A stretch of DNA of 64,000 nucleotides from JBQTGK01 sp052400665 (GTDB taxonomy: Bacteria > Bacteroidota > Bacteroidia > Bacteroidales > Marinifilaceae). Both the position numbers and the translations under genes were made by a program. The notes below the pieces were generated by a model that ran no database searches, was not told the DNA's origin, and saw only the letters and a program-made list of their open reading frames with translations. The stretch's first letter is position 1. Every line of letters begins with the position of its first letter. The stretch is from the NCBI GenBank assembly GCA_052400665.1, contig JBQTGK010000002.1; one strand, 5' to 3'. Shown piece by piece: positions 8,839 through 17,531 of the stretch.

Positions 8839-9765
8839 ATGGGACATCATAATCATTCACACGACCATGGGGAATTAAAAGGTAGAAATCTTGGCATAGC
8901 TATTCTTTTAAATGTTGGTATAACTGTAGCTCAAGTTGTTGGCGGACTTATTTCTGGTAGTTTAGCTTTAATGTCTGATGCTTTGCATAATTTCTCAGAT
9001 GTTTTAGCCTTGATTATTAGTTGGTTTGCCAGTAGGTTGTCGCGACGAAAGCAAACAGCAAAACAAACCTTTGGATACAAGAGAGCAGAAATATTAGCTG
9101 CTTTGTTTAATGCAGTTTCTTTAATTGTAATTGCCTTTTTTCTTTTGAAGGAAGCGTTTGTGCGGTTCTCAACCCCTCAGGATATTCATTCTATACTAGT
9201 TATGGCGTTTGGTGGATTGTCGATTGTATTAAATGGGCTAAGTGTTTTACTGTTAAAAAATGATTCGAAAACTAATATTAATATGCGTTCGGCTTATTTG
9301 CATTTGTTAACCGATATGCTTTCGTCAATAGTTGTTGTTTTGGGCGGCTTAGCAATGTATTTTTGGAATGTGGAATGGATTGATAGCATTCTCTCAATAC
9401 TTATTGCTTTATATTTGGTATATTCCAGTTGGGGCTTATTAATGGAAAGTGTACGTATTTTAATGCAGTTTACGCCGCTTCATATCGATATAAATGAAGT
9501 AAATAGAAAAGCAAAAACGTTGCCTGAAATTGAAAATATGCATCATGTTCATGTTTGGCAACTCGACGATAAACAAATAAACCTCGAGGCTCACATTAGC
9601 TTTAAGGAGGATTTGCCTTTAAGTAGAGTAAATGTGGTATTCCATAAACTGGAGCATTTATTGCACGATGAATTTGAAATTAATCATGTGACTTTGCAGC
9701 CTGAATTAAATGGTTTCTGTGAGGATAATAACATTATACATCAGGAAAAATCACATGATCATTAA
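8839..9765 (+). CDS. Cation diffusion facilitator (CzcD/ZnT-type) metal exporter
   Basis: A 308-residue inner-membrane proton-metal antiporter, most likely for Zn2+ (possibly Co2+ or Cd2+). The N-terminus is histidine-rich (GHHNHSHDH, residues 2-10), as in zinc transporters of the ZnT/CzcD branch. Six membrane segments span about 18-200. The two transport-site motifs are His50-xxx-Asp54 in ALHNFSD and His155-xxx-Asp159 in HLLTD. A cytoplasmic regulatory domain of about 90 residues follows, starting near MQFTP and containing HHVHVWQ, and the last residues are again His-rich. The gene stands alone, facing a convergent HAD gene 13 bases beyond its stop. No metal-sensor gene is adjacent. Confidence 0.93.
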   Translation: MGHHNHSHDHGELKGRNLGIAILLNVGITVAQVVGGLISGSLALMSDALHNFSDVLALIISWFASRLSRRKQTAKQTFGYKRAEILAALFNAVSLIVIAFFLLKEAFVRFSTPQDIHSILVMAFGGLSIVLNGLSVLLLKNDSKTNINMRSAYLHLLTDMLSSIVVVLGGLAMYFWNVEWIDSILSILIALYLVYSSWGLLMESVRILMQFTPLHIDINEVNRKAKTLPEIENMHHVHVWQLDDKQINLEAHISFKEDLPLSRVNVVFHKLEHLLHDEFEINHVTLQPELNGFCEDNNIIHQEKSHDH

Positions 9766-9778
9766 TCTTCTAATTATA

Positions 9779-10426
9779 TTACAGCGAATTCAATAAATTC
9801 AGTGGATTTTCAAGAAGTGTCTGAGCTCCGTTTTCAAGTAATTCTTCCATATCTCTGAATCCCCATAAAACTCCAACTGCGTTCATTCCCGAATTGTTGG
9901 CTGTTTGCATGTCAACACCCGAATCGCCAACATAAATTATTTCACTAGGTTCTAAGCCCATTTTTTTGCTGATATAAATTGCTCCTTCAGGATTTGGTTT
10001 TCGTGGAATATCGCCGCCAGCACCTAAAATATATTCAAATTCCCAATCTGCTAATAAAACTTTAGTCACTTTTTGTGTAAGTTCATTTGCTTTGTTCGAG
10101 AAAACTGCAAGTTTAATTTCTTTTTTGCTAAGCTCGGTAAGTAATTCGGGTATGCCCGGATATAAGCCGGTTTTTGCAATACAGTTTTCATCATATACTT
10201 TCATCATACGATCAAAATTACTGCTTATATGTTCTTCCGTTCTTAGTTCTTCGGGTAAGGCTTTTTCTACTAAACTTTTTATACCTCTGCCTACAAATGT
10301 TTTATAGGTGTTGTAGTCATGGATTGGTAGGTTTTTTTCTTTTAATACCTGGTTCATAGAATCGGCTAAATCTTCAATAGAATTGGCTAAAGTGCCATCA
10401 AGATCGAATATTATTCCTTTAATCAT
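9779..10426 (-). CDS. HAD-superfamily hydrolase, phosphoglycolate phosphatase-like
   Basis: A 215-residue HAD subfamily IA protein. Motif I is FDLDGTLANS with nucleophile Asp8 and acid Asp10; motif II is FSNK near residue 113; motif III is RKPNPEG; motif IV is GDSGVDMQTA. The helical cap between motifs I and II fits phosphoglycolate phosphatase (Gph), which clears 2-phosphoglycolate formed during DNA repair. Related enzymes act on pyrophosphate or beta-phosphoglucose, so the substrate is not proven. The gene converges on the CDF transporter. It is transcribed alone from the 10.4-10.8 kb gap. Confidence 0.82.
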   Translation of the reverse strand: MIKGIIFDLDGTLANSIEDLADSMNQVLKEKNLPIHDYNTYKTFVGRGIKSLVEKALPEELRTEEHISSNFDRMMKVYDENCIAKTGLYPGIPELLTELSKKEIKLAVFSNKANELTQKVTKVLLADWEFEYILGAGGDIPRKPNPEGAIYISKKMGLEPSEIIYVGDSGVDMQTANNSGMNAVGVLWGFRDMEELLENGAQTLLENPLNLLNSL

Positions 10427-10756
10427 ATTGTCAACATTTAAGTGTGATGCAAATATTGTTATCTATAACAAACAATACAAGATATTTACCAAAAAATGCA
10501 AGTCTGAATTTGGTAAATACAAATTGTATTGTTGATTTTTGAAATAAATTTTTGTTTACTAGCGTATCTGACTATAAAATATTAATTCAATAGATGATCA
10601 AGTTTATTTTGAGAGTAAACTTAATTTGTTGTTTTGGGTATGAATGTAATGGGCTTCTTAGTTTTAGATATTTCTTTTATTTTTAATTTGTATCGATTGC
10701 GTGAGTAATGACTTAAATATATTAGTGTTTTTTTTAAATTAACCCATGTTATACAC
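10427..10756. other. Gene-free stretch upstream of the thr promoter
   Basis: AT-rich DNA between the divergent HAD gene and the thr promoter. No reading frame, RNA gene or clear operator was recognised. Confidence 0.5.
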
Positions 10757-10786
10757 TTGTATGGTGCTTAAAAAATTCTATATTTG
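10757..10786 (+). promoter_or_regulatory. Promoter of the thr operon
   Basis: TTG at 10757-10759, a 19-base spacer and TATATTTG at 10779-10786 match the Bacteroidota -33/-7 consensus. The predicted transcript start is near 10793, which gives an untranslated leader of about 350 bases before thrA and places the leader peptide at the front of the transcript. Confidence 0.8.
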
Positions 10787-10813
10787 AAAAACTAAATATG
10801 AAGTAATTCTTAA

Positions 10814-10939
10814 ATGAGAAATGTGAATAACATAGCAATGATGGTTATCATGCCTGTTTCAGGCTTGGGAATTGCTATGCATAACACATTCATGCGAATT
10901 TCTTTTACTACAATCACAACTACCACAACGACCCTTTAG
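10814..10939 (+). CDS. thrL: Threonine-rich leader peptide of the thr operon
   Basis: A 41-codon frame starts about 21 bases after the predicted transcript start and ends in a striking run: MRISFTTITTTTTTL then stop, with eight Thr codons and one Ile in the last ten codons. An ATG at 10892 would give just this 15-residue peptide, very like the E. coli thr leader, and may be the real start. The longer form adds several Met and Ile codons (IAMMVIM), the other end products of the aspartate branch. Ribosome stalling at these codons when charged tRNA-Thr is scarce is the known mechanism for thr attenuators in gammaproteobacteria; its operation here is inferred from the codons and the position before thrABC. 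Confidence 0.8.
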   Translation: MRNVNNIAMMVIMPVSGLGIAMHNTFMRISFTTITTTTTTL

Positions 10940-11071
10940 GGGGTTATTTTATTACATATCGCCAAAGGTGGGTAGTACATACTCAAAAAGTTCATAATAA
11001 AATTGTGTAACCACAACAAGTGTCGTGCATACTTATTTGTAAATAAGATTGTAAGATAGTTGTAAACTATA
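10831..11071 (+). promoter_or_regulatory. Structured thr leader RNA (candidate attenuator)
   Basis: Several inverted repeats surround the Thr codons. CATAGCAAT (10831-10839) pairs with ATTGCTATG (10871-10879), enclosing a GCCTG-TTT-CAGGC stem. GGTTA and TTTTATTA just after the leader stop can pair with TAATAAAA and TAACC near 10995-11012. TTGTG (11003-11007) can pair either with CACAA inside the Thr codons (10924-10928) or with CACAA at 11012-11016. Further hairpins are CTTATTT/AAATAAG (11032-11047) and ATAGTT/AACTAT near 11056-11070. ACCC-TTTA-GGGG around the stop codon is followed by a T-rich run and could act as a short terminator. Which structures form cannot be settled by eye. Confidence 0.55.
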
Positions 11072-11142
11072 ACCAATATATAATCATTGATGATAGACTT
11101 GACATTTGTAGGGAGAGGAAATTATCAGAAGAAATCAAAACC

Positions 11143-13581
11143 ATGAAAGTTTTAAAATTTGGAGGAAGCTCGGTTTCTAATGCAGAGAACTGCAATCGGG
11201 TAAAAGAGATCATTAAAAAGAATTATAAAAGCTGTAAGCAAGTTGTAGTTGTGTCGGCTTTTGGCGGAGTTACTGATGAGTTGGAACGATGCATTTCAAT
11301 AGCTATTGATCGAAATAAGGAATACGAAAAAGGATTACAGGCTCTAAAGAATAGGCATTTGAAAGTATCTAAAGAGCTCGATTTACCAGAGAGTGCAGAA
11401 TCACTTATTTTAAAAAAGTTTAGCGAACTTGAAGAGGTATTAAAAGGAGTTTATCTTCTCGAGGATATTTCTGAAAAAGTGAAAAATATGGTAATGGGAT
11501 CAGGTGAGCTTTTATCATCGGCTATTATTTCAGAATTTTTCAAAAAATCTGGTATGAATGCAGTTTATTTCGATTCCAGAGAGTTTATAAAAACCCAAAA
11601 TGGGAAAGGAGTATATTTAAACAGTCAACAAACTTTAAAAAATCTCAATAACATTAAGGAGGCTGATTTTGAGCTTGCCGTATTTCCAGGATTTATAGCT
11701 TCGGGGCAAAAAGGAGAAACAACTCTTTTAGGACGAGGAGGATCGGATTATACTGCGTCAATATTAGCTGCAGGTCTAAATTGCTCGGAGCTAGAGATAT
11801 GGACAGATGTAAGTGGAATGTATAGTGCTGATCCACGTTTGGTGTCTCAAGCTGAACCTATCAGAAGAATGTCTTTTCAGGAAGCAATGGAGTTGTCTCA
11901 TTTTGGAGCTAAAGTAATTTATCCTCCAACTTTAATTCCGGTAGTTCAAAATCAAATTAATGTTCGAATAAAAAATACTTTTTTGCCCGATGATGAGGGA
12001 ACACTAATAAGTAAAACGCCCGAAGAAAAACGATCTGTAGTTAGAGGTTTGTCATCGGTAAACGATATTAATCTATTTACCCTATCGGGAAGTGGAATGG
12101 TCGGAATTAGCGGATTTGCATCTCGTTTTTTTACCTGCTTGGCCAAGAATAAAATTAATGTTGTTTTAATAACTCAGGCATCCTCAGAGCATAGTATAAG
12201 TGTTGGTATTCAGAAAGATGATACCGAAATGGCAGTTGAAGCTGTTTGGGAAGAATTCGAGATGGAGATCAAAATGAAATTGGTAAATGATCCTGGTGTT
12301 GAAGAGAATCTTTCAATAGTTGCCATCGTGGGTGAAGATATGGGATTTACTCCAGGTATCTCCGGAAAGGTATTTAGTGTTCTTGGAAGGAATGGTGTTA
12401 ATATAAGAGCGATGGCTCAGGGTGGAAACGAAATGAATCTTACATTCATGGTTCCTACTTACGATATTAAAAAGGTCCTGAATGTAATTCATGAGGAATT
12501 TTTTGAAACTACCTATAAAAAAGTAAACCTATATATTGCTGGAGTTGGAAATGTTGGAAGCAAGCTTTTGGAGTTCGTGAAAAATCAATACGATTTTTTA
12601 ATGGAAGAGAAAGGTCTTCAGTTAATTGTTCGTGGAATTACCAATAGCCGGAAAATGTATTTTGCCGGCGATGAAAATATATTGTCTTGCTGGGAAGAAA
12701 AATTGAATAAGGAGGGAGAGAAAGCTAACTTGCAAAAGTTTGTGCAAAAAATGGAGCAGGCAAATCTTCGAAATAGTGTATTTGTTGATATAACAGCAAG
12801 TGACTATGTTAGTAAGATATATCAGCAGGTTTTAAGTTCTACAGTATCTATTGTGGCATGTAATAAAATTGCAGCATCATCAGGTTTCGATAACTATATG
12901 AAAATTAAAGCTGCAGCAAAAAAACACAATGTGGAATTTATGTTCGAAAGTAATGTTGGTGCTGGCTTACCTGTAATAAGCACCATCAATAGCTTAATCG
13001 ATACAGGTGATAAAATTGTAGGAATAGATGCAGTTGTATCAGGCAGCTTAAATTTTATAATGAACGAATTTAACAACGGATGTTCGTTTGTTGATGCTGT
13101 TAAAATGGCAATGGAACAGGGGTTTACTGAGCCTGACCCTAAAATTGACCTTAGTGGTATGGATGTGCTAAGAAAACTACTGATTCTATCAAGAGAAGCA
13201 GGATACAAACTTGAGGAAGGTGATGTGGAACATGAGCCAATGATCCCAAAATCATGTTTAAAGGGAAGTAGTGCAGAAGAATTATTGAAAGATTTAGAAG
13301 AAAATAACGATTACTTTGAACAGTGGCGAAAGGTGATGGAGGAGAAGAATATTCGATACCGATATATTGCGTCGTTTAAAAATGGAAAAGCAAGTGTTGG
13401 AATGAAAGAGGTTTCGCCTGATCATCCATTTTATGATATTCATGGAAAAGACAATGTGATTTCTTTGAATACAACCTGGTATAACGATCAGCCTTTAATT
13501 ATTAAAGGTGCAGGTGCAGGTGCTGAAGTAACTGCTTGTGGAATTTTTGGTGATATAATTAAGATTACCAGTAATTCATAA
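11143..13581 (+). CDS. thrA: Bifunctional aspartate kinase / homoserine dehydrogenase
   Basis: An 812-residue cytoplasmic enzyme fusing the first and third steps of the threonine/methionine branch. The aspartokinase domain starts MKVLKFGGSSV and continues through the GRGGSDYTA nucleotide-binding segment; ACT regulatory domains lie near 310-460. A Rossmann domain begins near 463 (GVGNVGS at 467-473), followed by the homoserine dehydrogenase catalytic part with GAGLPVISTINSL and the ALFNEF-like FIMNEFNNG. Length matches E. coli ThrA (about 820). It is first of three genes thrA-thrB-thrC on one strand with gaps of 86 and 29 bases, preceded by a long leader with a Thr-rich peptide. Feedback by threonine through the ACT domains is known for the family. 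Confidence 0.97.
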   Translation: MKVLKFGGSSVSNAENCNRVKEIIKKNYKSCKQVVVVSAFGGVTDELERCISIAIDRNKEYEKGLQALKNRHLKVSKELDLPESAESLILKKFSELEEVLKGVYLLEDISEKVKNMVMGSGELLSSAIISEFFKKSGMNAVYFDSREFIKTQNGKGVYLNSQQTLKNLNNIKEADFELAVFPGFIASGQKGETTLLGRGGSDYTASILAAGLNCSELEIWTDVSGMYSADPRLVSQAEPIRRMSFQEAMELSHFGAKVIYPPTLIPVVQNQINVRIKNTFLPDDEGTLISKTPEEKRSVVRGLSSVNDINLFTLSGSGMVGISGFASRFFTCLAKNKINVVLITQASSEHSISVGIQKDDTEMAVEAVWEEFEMEIKMKLVNDPGVEENLSIVAIVGEDMGFTPGISGKVFSVLGRNGVNIRAMAQGGNEMNLTFMVPTYDIKKVLNVIHEEFFETTYKKVNLYIAGVGNVGSKLLEFVKNQYDFLMEEKGLQLIVRGITNSRKMYFAGDENILSCWEEKLNKEGEKANLQKFVQKMEQANLRNSVFVDITASDYVSKIYQQVLSSTVSIVACNKIAASSGFDNYMKIKAAAKKHNVEFMFESNVGAGLPVISTINSLIDTGDKIVGIDAVVSGSLNFIMNEFNNGCSFVDAVKMAMEQGFTEPDPKIDLSGMDVLRKLLILSREAGYKLEEGDVEHEPMIPKSCLKGSSAEELLKDLEENNDYFEQWRKVMEEKNIRYRYIASFKNGKASVGMKEVSPDHPFYDIHGKDNVISLNTTWYNDQPLIIKGAGAGAEVTACGIFGDIIKITSNS

Positions 13582-13667
13582 AACTGAAATGCAAGCATAG
13601 TAAGAAAAAGTAATTTGAATTTTAAAATGTTGTAAGCCTTTAGCAAGCAGCAAAAATCTGAAATAAC

Positions 13668-14594
13668 ATGTCAGAAGTTGTAAAAATATTTGCACCCGGC
13701 AGCGTTTCTAACGTTGGTTGTGGTTTCGATATATTAGGATTTGCCATCGATGGAGTTGGCGATGAAATGATCCTAAAGAAAAATGATAAGAATGCAATAA
13801 TTATAGATCCGGTAAAAGACTATGAGAATCTTCCTACTGATCCAAAAAAAAATGTTGCAGGTGTTGCCATTCAGGCACTTCTCGATGATTTGAATAGTGA
13901 TCAGGGATTTGATGTTGAAATTATTAAAAATATAAAGCCAGGTAGTGGTATTGGATCGAGTGCAGCAAGTGCTGCTGGTGCAGTAGTTGCAGTAAATGAG
14001 CTTCTTGGCAAACCATATACTAAAATGCAATTGGTCGATTTTGCCATGAAAGGTGAAGAGCTTGCGTCGGGCGATGTACATGCTGATAATGTTGCACCGG
14101 CAACCTTAGGAGGTTTTTGCCTGATTCGTGGATACAATCCATTGGATATTGTACATATTAATCCTCCCAAAGATTTATGGTGCACTGTAATTCATCCGCA
14201 AATCGAGATAAAGACCAAAGAATCCAGAGAGTTATTATCTCCGGAAGTTCCATTAAAAAAGGCGATTCGTCAATGGGGTAATGTGGCTGGCTTAATGTCG
14301 GGTTTATATACTTCCGATTATGGACTAATTGGTCGATCTCTCGAAGATCATATTGTAGAGCCACAACGAAAAGTTTTAATTCCTGAATTTGATAAACTTA
14401 AGGAATCAGTTATGAATGCTGGCGCATTGGGCTGTTCAATTTCCGGATCGGGTCCGTCGGTATTTTCATTGGCCAAAGGAAGAGAGTCGGCCGATGCAAT
14501 AGCTGCAGCAATGGATACAGTATTTAAAAACACTAATTTAGATTATAAAATTTATGTTTCTAAAATTAGTGAAGGTGGTGTAAGAGTTATATAA
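13668..14594 (+). CDS. thrB: Homoserine kinase
   Basis: A 308-residue GHMP-family kinase that phosphorylates L-homoserine with ATP, the fourth step of threonine synthesis. The N-terminal FAPGSVSNVGCGFDILGFAID and the glycine/serine-rich ATP loop PGSGIGSSAASAAGA (about 91-105) are diagnostic, and the C-terminal SGSGPSVFSL motif is present. Length is normal for the family. It sits between thrA and thrC in the same orientation, with no promoter box visible in the 86-base gap, so it is probably cotranscribed. Confidence 0.97.
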   Translation: MSEVVKIFAPGSVSNVGCGFDILGFAIDGVGDEMILKKNDKNAIIIDPVKDYENLPTDPKKNVAGVAIQALLDDLNSDQGFDVEIIKNIKPGSGIGSSAASAAGAVVAVNELLGKPYTKMQLVDFAMKGEELASGDVHADNVAPATLGGFCLIRGYNPLDIVHINPPKDLWCTVIHPQIEIKTKESRELLSPEVPLKKAIRQWGNVAGLMSGLYTSDYGLIGRSLEDHIVEPQRKVLIPEFDKLKESVMNAGALGCSISGSGPSVFSLAKGRESADAIAAAMDTVFKNTNLDYKIYVSKISEGGVRVI

Positions 14595-14623
14595 ATATTG
14601 TATTGAACTTAAGTTATTCGTAA

Positions 14624-15931
14624 ATGAAATATTTTAGCACAAATAATAAAGAATTAAGATACGGATTTAAAGATGCCGTAATAAAAGGACTGGCTCCGGA
14701 TAAAGGTTTATTTTTTCCTGTGTCTATTCCTCAGTTAAGCAAAGCGTTTTTTGAGAAATTACCTCAAATGAGTTTGGCACAGATTGGTTTTGAGGTGGCA
14801 AAACATTTTGTAGGTGAGGATATCAGTCAGTCCGATTTAAAAAATATATGCGAGGAGGTTTTCAATTTCCCGATTCCATTAGTTAAGGTAGAAGATAGCG
14901 TTTATTCATTGGAATTGTTTCATGGTCCTACTTGTGCCTTTAAAGATGTAGGCGCACGTTTTATGAGCAGATGCCTGGGTGTATTTGCAAAACAAAATAA
15001 AGAAGAAGTAACAATTTTAGTTGCAACATCAGGCGATACCGGTAGTGCTGTTGCAAATGGTTTTCTGGGCGTAAAAGGTGTTAAAGTCATTATTTTGTAT
15101 CCCAAAGGAAAGGTAAGCAAAATACAGGAACAGCAACTTACTACTATGGGACAGAATATTACAGCCCTAGAAGTGGAGGGAACATTCGACGATTGTCAGG
15201 CTTTGGTAAAGAAAGCTTTTGCCGATAAAGACTTGAGTACAAAGATGAATTTAACATCAGCTAATTCAATAAATATTGCTCGTTTGCTTCCTCAGAGTTT
15301 TTATTATTTCTATGCTTTGGCGCAATTACAAGCTAAAGATAAAGATGTAATTGTATCGGTGCCAAGTGGTAATTATGGAAACTTAACAGGTGGATTGCTG
15401 GCTAAGCAAATGGGATTGCCCATAAAGAAATTTGTAGCCTCGGCCAATAGAAATAAGGTAGTGCCCGATTATTTAGAAAGTGGTTTGTATGAGCCAAAAG
15501 CTTCGGTTCAAACCATTTCTAACGCAATGGATGTTGGTGCCCCAAGTAATTTTGAGCGAATGATGGAATTGTACCAAAATGAGCATGTGGATATTTTAAA
15601 AGATATTAATGGTGCCTGGTATTCTGATAAGGAAACTGAGAAAATAATGGCTGAGGTATACAAAAAAGAGGGATATATTCTTGACCCTCACGGAGCTGTC
15701 GGCTATTTAGGATTAAAAAAATATCTGGATAAGAAAAGTGAACTTGGTATTTTTTTAGAAACTGCACATCCTGCTAAATTTAAGGATACAGTTGAAAAAG
15801 TAATAAAAAGTGAGCTAGAGATACCAGAATACCTTAAACAGTGTCTAAATAAGGAAAAAAACAGCATTATTATTGGAAAGGAATTTGCATCTCTTAAAAC
15901 ATATTTATTAAAGCAGTCGCTTGTAAAATAA
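14624..15931 (+). CDS. thrC: Threonine synthase
   Basis: A 435-residue PLP enzyme converting O-phosphohomoserine to threonine, the last step of the pathway. The PLP lysine is Lys107 in GPTCAFKDVGARF; ATSGDTGSAVA binds the phosphate and SVPSGNYGNLTGG lies in the cofactor pocket. N-terminal YFSTNN and the DKGLFFP segment are typical of the E. coli-type enzyme. It is the last gene of the thr operon. No strong terminator follows; an AT-only inverted repeat TTAAATTA/TAATTTAA lies just after the stop. Confidence 0.97.
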   Translation: MKYFSTNNKELRYGFKDAVIKGLAPDKGLFFPVSIPQLSKAFFEKLPQMSLAQIGFEVAKHFVGEDISQSDLKNICEEVFNFPIPLVKVEDSVYSLELFHGPTCAFKDVGARFMSRCLGVFAKQNKEEVTILVATSGDTGSAVANGFLGVKGVKVIILYPKGKVSKIQEQQLTTMGQNITALEVEGTFDDCQALVKKAFADKDLSTKMNLTSANSINIARLLPQSFYYFYALAQLQAKDKDVIVSVPSGNYGNLTGGLLAKQMGLPIKKFVASANRNKVVPDYLESGLYEPKASVQTISNAMDVGAPSNFERMMELYQNEHVDILKDINGAWYSDKETEKIMAEVYKKEGYILDPHGAVGYLGLKKYLDKKSELGIFLETAHPAKFKDTVEKVIKSELEIPEYLKQCLNKEKNSIIIGKEFASLKTYLLKQSLVK

Positions 15932-16255
15932 GGTTAAATTAAAATTGATACTAATTTAATGTGTTGAGTACGAAGCAATCTAAAATTGTTTAATAGTTTA
16001 TATTGTGTTTTGCCTAGTCTTATTTTGCTGATTTACAGTTCGTAATATATTTTCTAGTATTCAATAGAGGCTTAGGGGTAAATTAAAACGTTTGTTGTAA
16101 ATTAAATTCTGTTAAATTAAAACATCAAATAAATACAGTTATGATTTAATTAAAATTCGTGTATTATTTGGTAAAAGGGACTTCTGGAGAAAAATAGATT
16201 TTTATTATGTTGATGTTATTAAAATGGGAAAATTCTTATTTTTTCCTAATTGAAA
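15932..16255. other. Gene-free stretch between thrC and hup
   Basis: AT-rich sequence with no reading frame or RNA gene recognised; the hup promoter begins at its right edge. Confidence 0.5.
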
Positions 16256-16286
16256 TTTGCAAACGTTCAGAAATCCTTTATATTTG
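16256..16286 (+). promoter_or_regulatory. Consensus promoter of the HU gene
   Basis: TTTG at 16256-16259, exactly 19 bases, then TATATTTG at 16279-16286: a full match to the Bacteroidota TTTG/TAnnTTTG promoter. Predicted transcript start near 16293. Confidence 0.88.
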
Positions 16287-16336
16287 TATATGATTCAAGT
16301 TTAAAAGCATTTTTAACCCTAAAATTTTATAAAGTT

Positions 16337-16609
16337 ATGAACAAAGCTCAATTAATTGATGCAATTGCAAACAAAGCAGGTTTAACTAAAGCAGATTCTA
16401 AAAAAGCATTAGATGCTTTTATCGAAACAACAACTGAAGCGTTAAAAGGTGATGATAGAGTTGCTCTTGTAGGATTTGGTTCTTTTTCAGTTTCTAAGCG
16501 TGATGCAAGAACTGGTAGAAATCCTCAGACTGGTAAACCTATTAATATTCCAGCTAAAAAAGTTATTAAATTTAAAGCTGGTTCAGAATTAGCAGACTCT
16601 GTACAATAA
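16337..16609 (+). CDS. hup: HU-family DNA-binding protein
   Basis: A 90-residue nucleoid protein. MNKAQLIDAIANKAGLTKAD forms the helical dimerisation part, VGFGSFSVSKRDARTGRNPQTGKPI is the beta-arm that inserts into the DNA minor groove with its tip proline, and KKVIKFKAG closes the fold. It bends and compacts DNA. The frame is open further upstream (TTG at 16250), but that codon lies before the predicted transcript start, so the ATG at 16337 is chosen; it also gives the standard HU length. A full-consensus promoter and a strong terminator make this a single-gene unit. Confidence 0.96.
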   Translation: MNKAQLIDAIANKAGLTKADSKKALDAFIETTTEALKGDDRVALVGFGSFSVSKRDARTGRNPQTGKPINIPAKKVIKFKAGSELADSVQ

Positions 16610-16633
16610 ATATATTGTAAGTTAATGAATTTG

Positions 16634-16659
16634 AGGGGGTATTAATACCTCCTTTTTTT
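16634..16659 (+). terminator. Terminator of hup
   Basis: AGGGGGTA (16634-16641), loop TTAA, TACCTCCT (16646-16653) with one G-T pair, then a T run to 16659. Confidence 0.88.
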
Positions 16660-16677
16660 ATATCTAAATTTTTGAGA

Positions 16678-17367
16678 ATGGAGAAAAAACTCCTTGTTGA
16701 ATCGGTTAAGTTTATGGAACAATTTGTGTCCGAGAAACGTGTAAACCTGGTTAATTCGAATGCAGATAATAGAACAAGGTACATAACTGTTGTGCTGGAA
16801 AATATTTTCCAAGCTCAAAATGCCAGTGCCGTTATGCGGTCTTGCGATTGCTTTGGAATTCAGGATTTGCATGTAATAGAAAATTCAAACGAATATACTC
16901 TTAATCCTGATGTGGTTATGGGATCTTCAAAATGGGTTGACCTGTACAGATATAATGAAAAAGAAGAAAACACTTTAGATACAATACACAGCCTTAAGAA
17001 GAATGGCTATCGCATAATTGCAACTACGCCACATACAAATGATATCTTATTACCCGATTTCGATTTAAAAAAAGGCAAAGCTGCATTCTTTTTTGGTACC
17101 GAATTAACCGGTTTGTCGGATGTGGTAATGAATAATGCCGACGAATTTGTTAAAATACCAATGTATGGTTTTACCGAAAGTTTTAATATTTCTGTTTCAG
17201 CAGCCTTGGTCTTAAACCATTTGTCAACAGAAATTAGAAGAGAGAATGTAAATTGGAGCTTGAGTGAGACCGAAAAACTAGAATTAAAACTCGAATGGTT
17301 AAAAAAATCAGTAAGAAAAGGCGATAAATTACTCGAAGAGTTTTTTTTACGATTTAAGAATGAGTAA
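16678..17367 (+). CDS. trmH: TrmH-type tRNA/rRNA 2'-O-ribose methyltransferase
   Basis: A 229-residue SPOUT methyltransferase. The three family motifs are present: NIFQAQNASAVMRSCDCFGI (motif 1, with the catalytic Asn and Arg), FFFGTELTGLS (motif 2) and IPMYGFTESFNISVSAALVL (motif 3). The last two form the knotted S-adenosylmethionine site. The ESFN-SVSAA form of motif 3 and the short C-terminal helical extension fit TrmH, which methylates the ribose of G18 in tRNA. An rRNA target as in RlmB is possible. The ATG at 16678 is chosen over a TTG two codons earlier. It follows the hup terminator by only 18 bases, so its promoter may lie within or before hup. Confidence 0.88.
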   Translation: MEKKLLVESVKFMEQFVSEKRVNLVNSNADNRTRYITVVLENIFQAQNASAVMRSCDCFGIQDLHVIENSNEYTLNPDVVMGSSKWVDLYRYNEKEENTLDTIHSLKKNGYRIIATTPHTNDILLPDFDLKKGKAAFFFGTELTGLSDVVMNNADEFVKIPMYGFTESFNISVSAALVLNHLSTEIRRENVNWSLSETEKLELKLEWLKKSVRKGDKLLEEFFLRFKNE

Positions 17368-17531
17368 TTTATTAAGAAGAAATACTGTTTTCTTAGTTTT
17401 TTATTCGTGAGAATATTATTTAATAAATATTTCGGAAATGGTAAAAAGATTATTATTTTTGATGAAGCCAATATTCCTGTTGATAAGTAAAATTTATTTA
17501 CTTTTTCTTGACCTTAAAATTTTTCCAATAT

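Noticed and set aside
15932..15970. Terminator after thrC
   Set aside because: The inverted repeat TTAAATTA/TAATTTAA has no G or C and no T tract, so termination there cannot be supported.
16250..16336. Upstream extension of HU starting with TTG
   Set aside because: The codon lies before the predicted transcript start of a full-consensus promoter, and the shorter form has the standard HU length.
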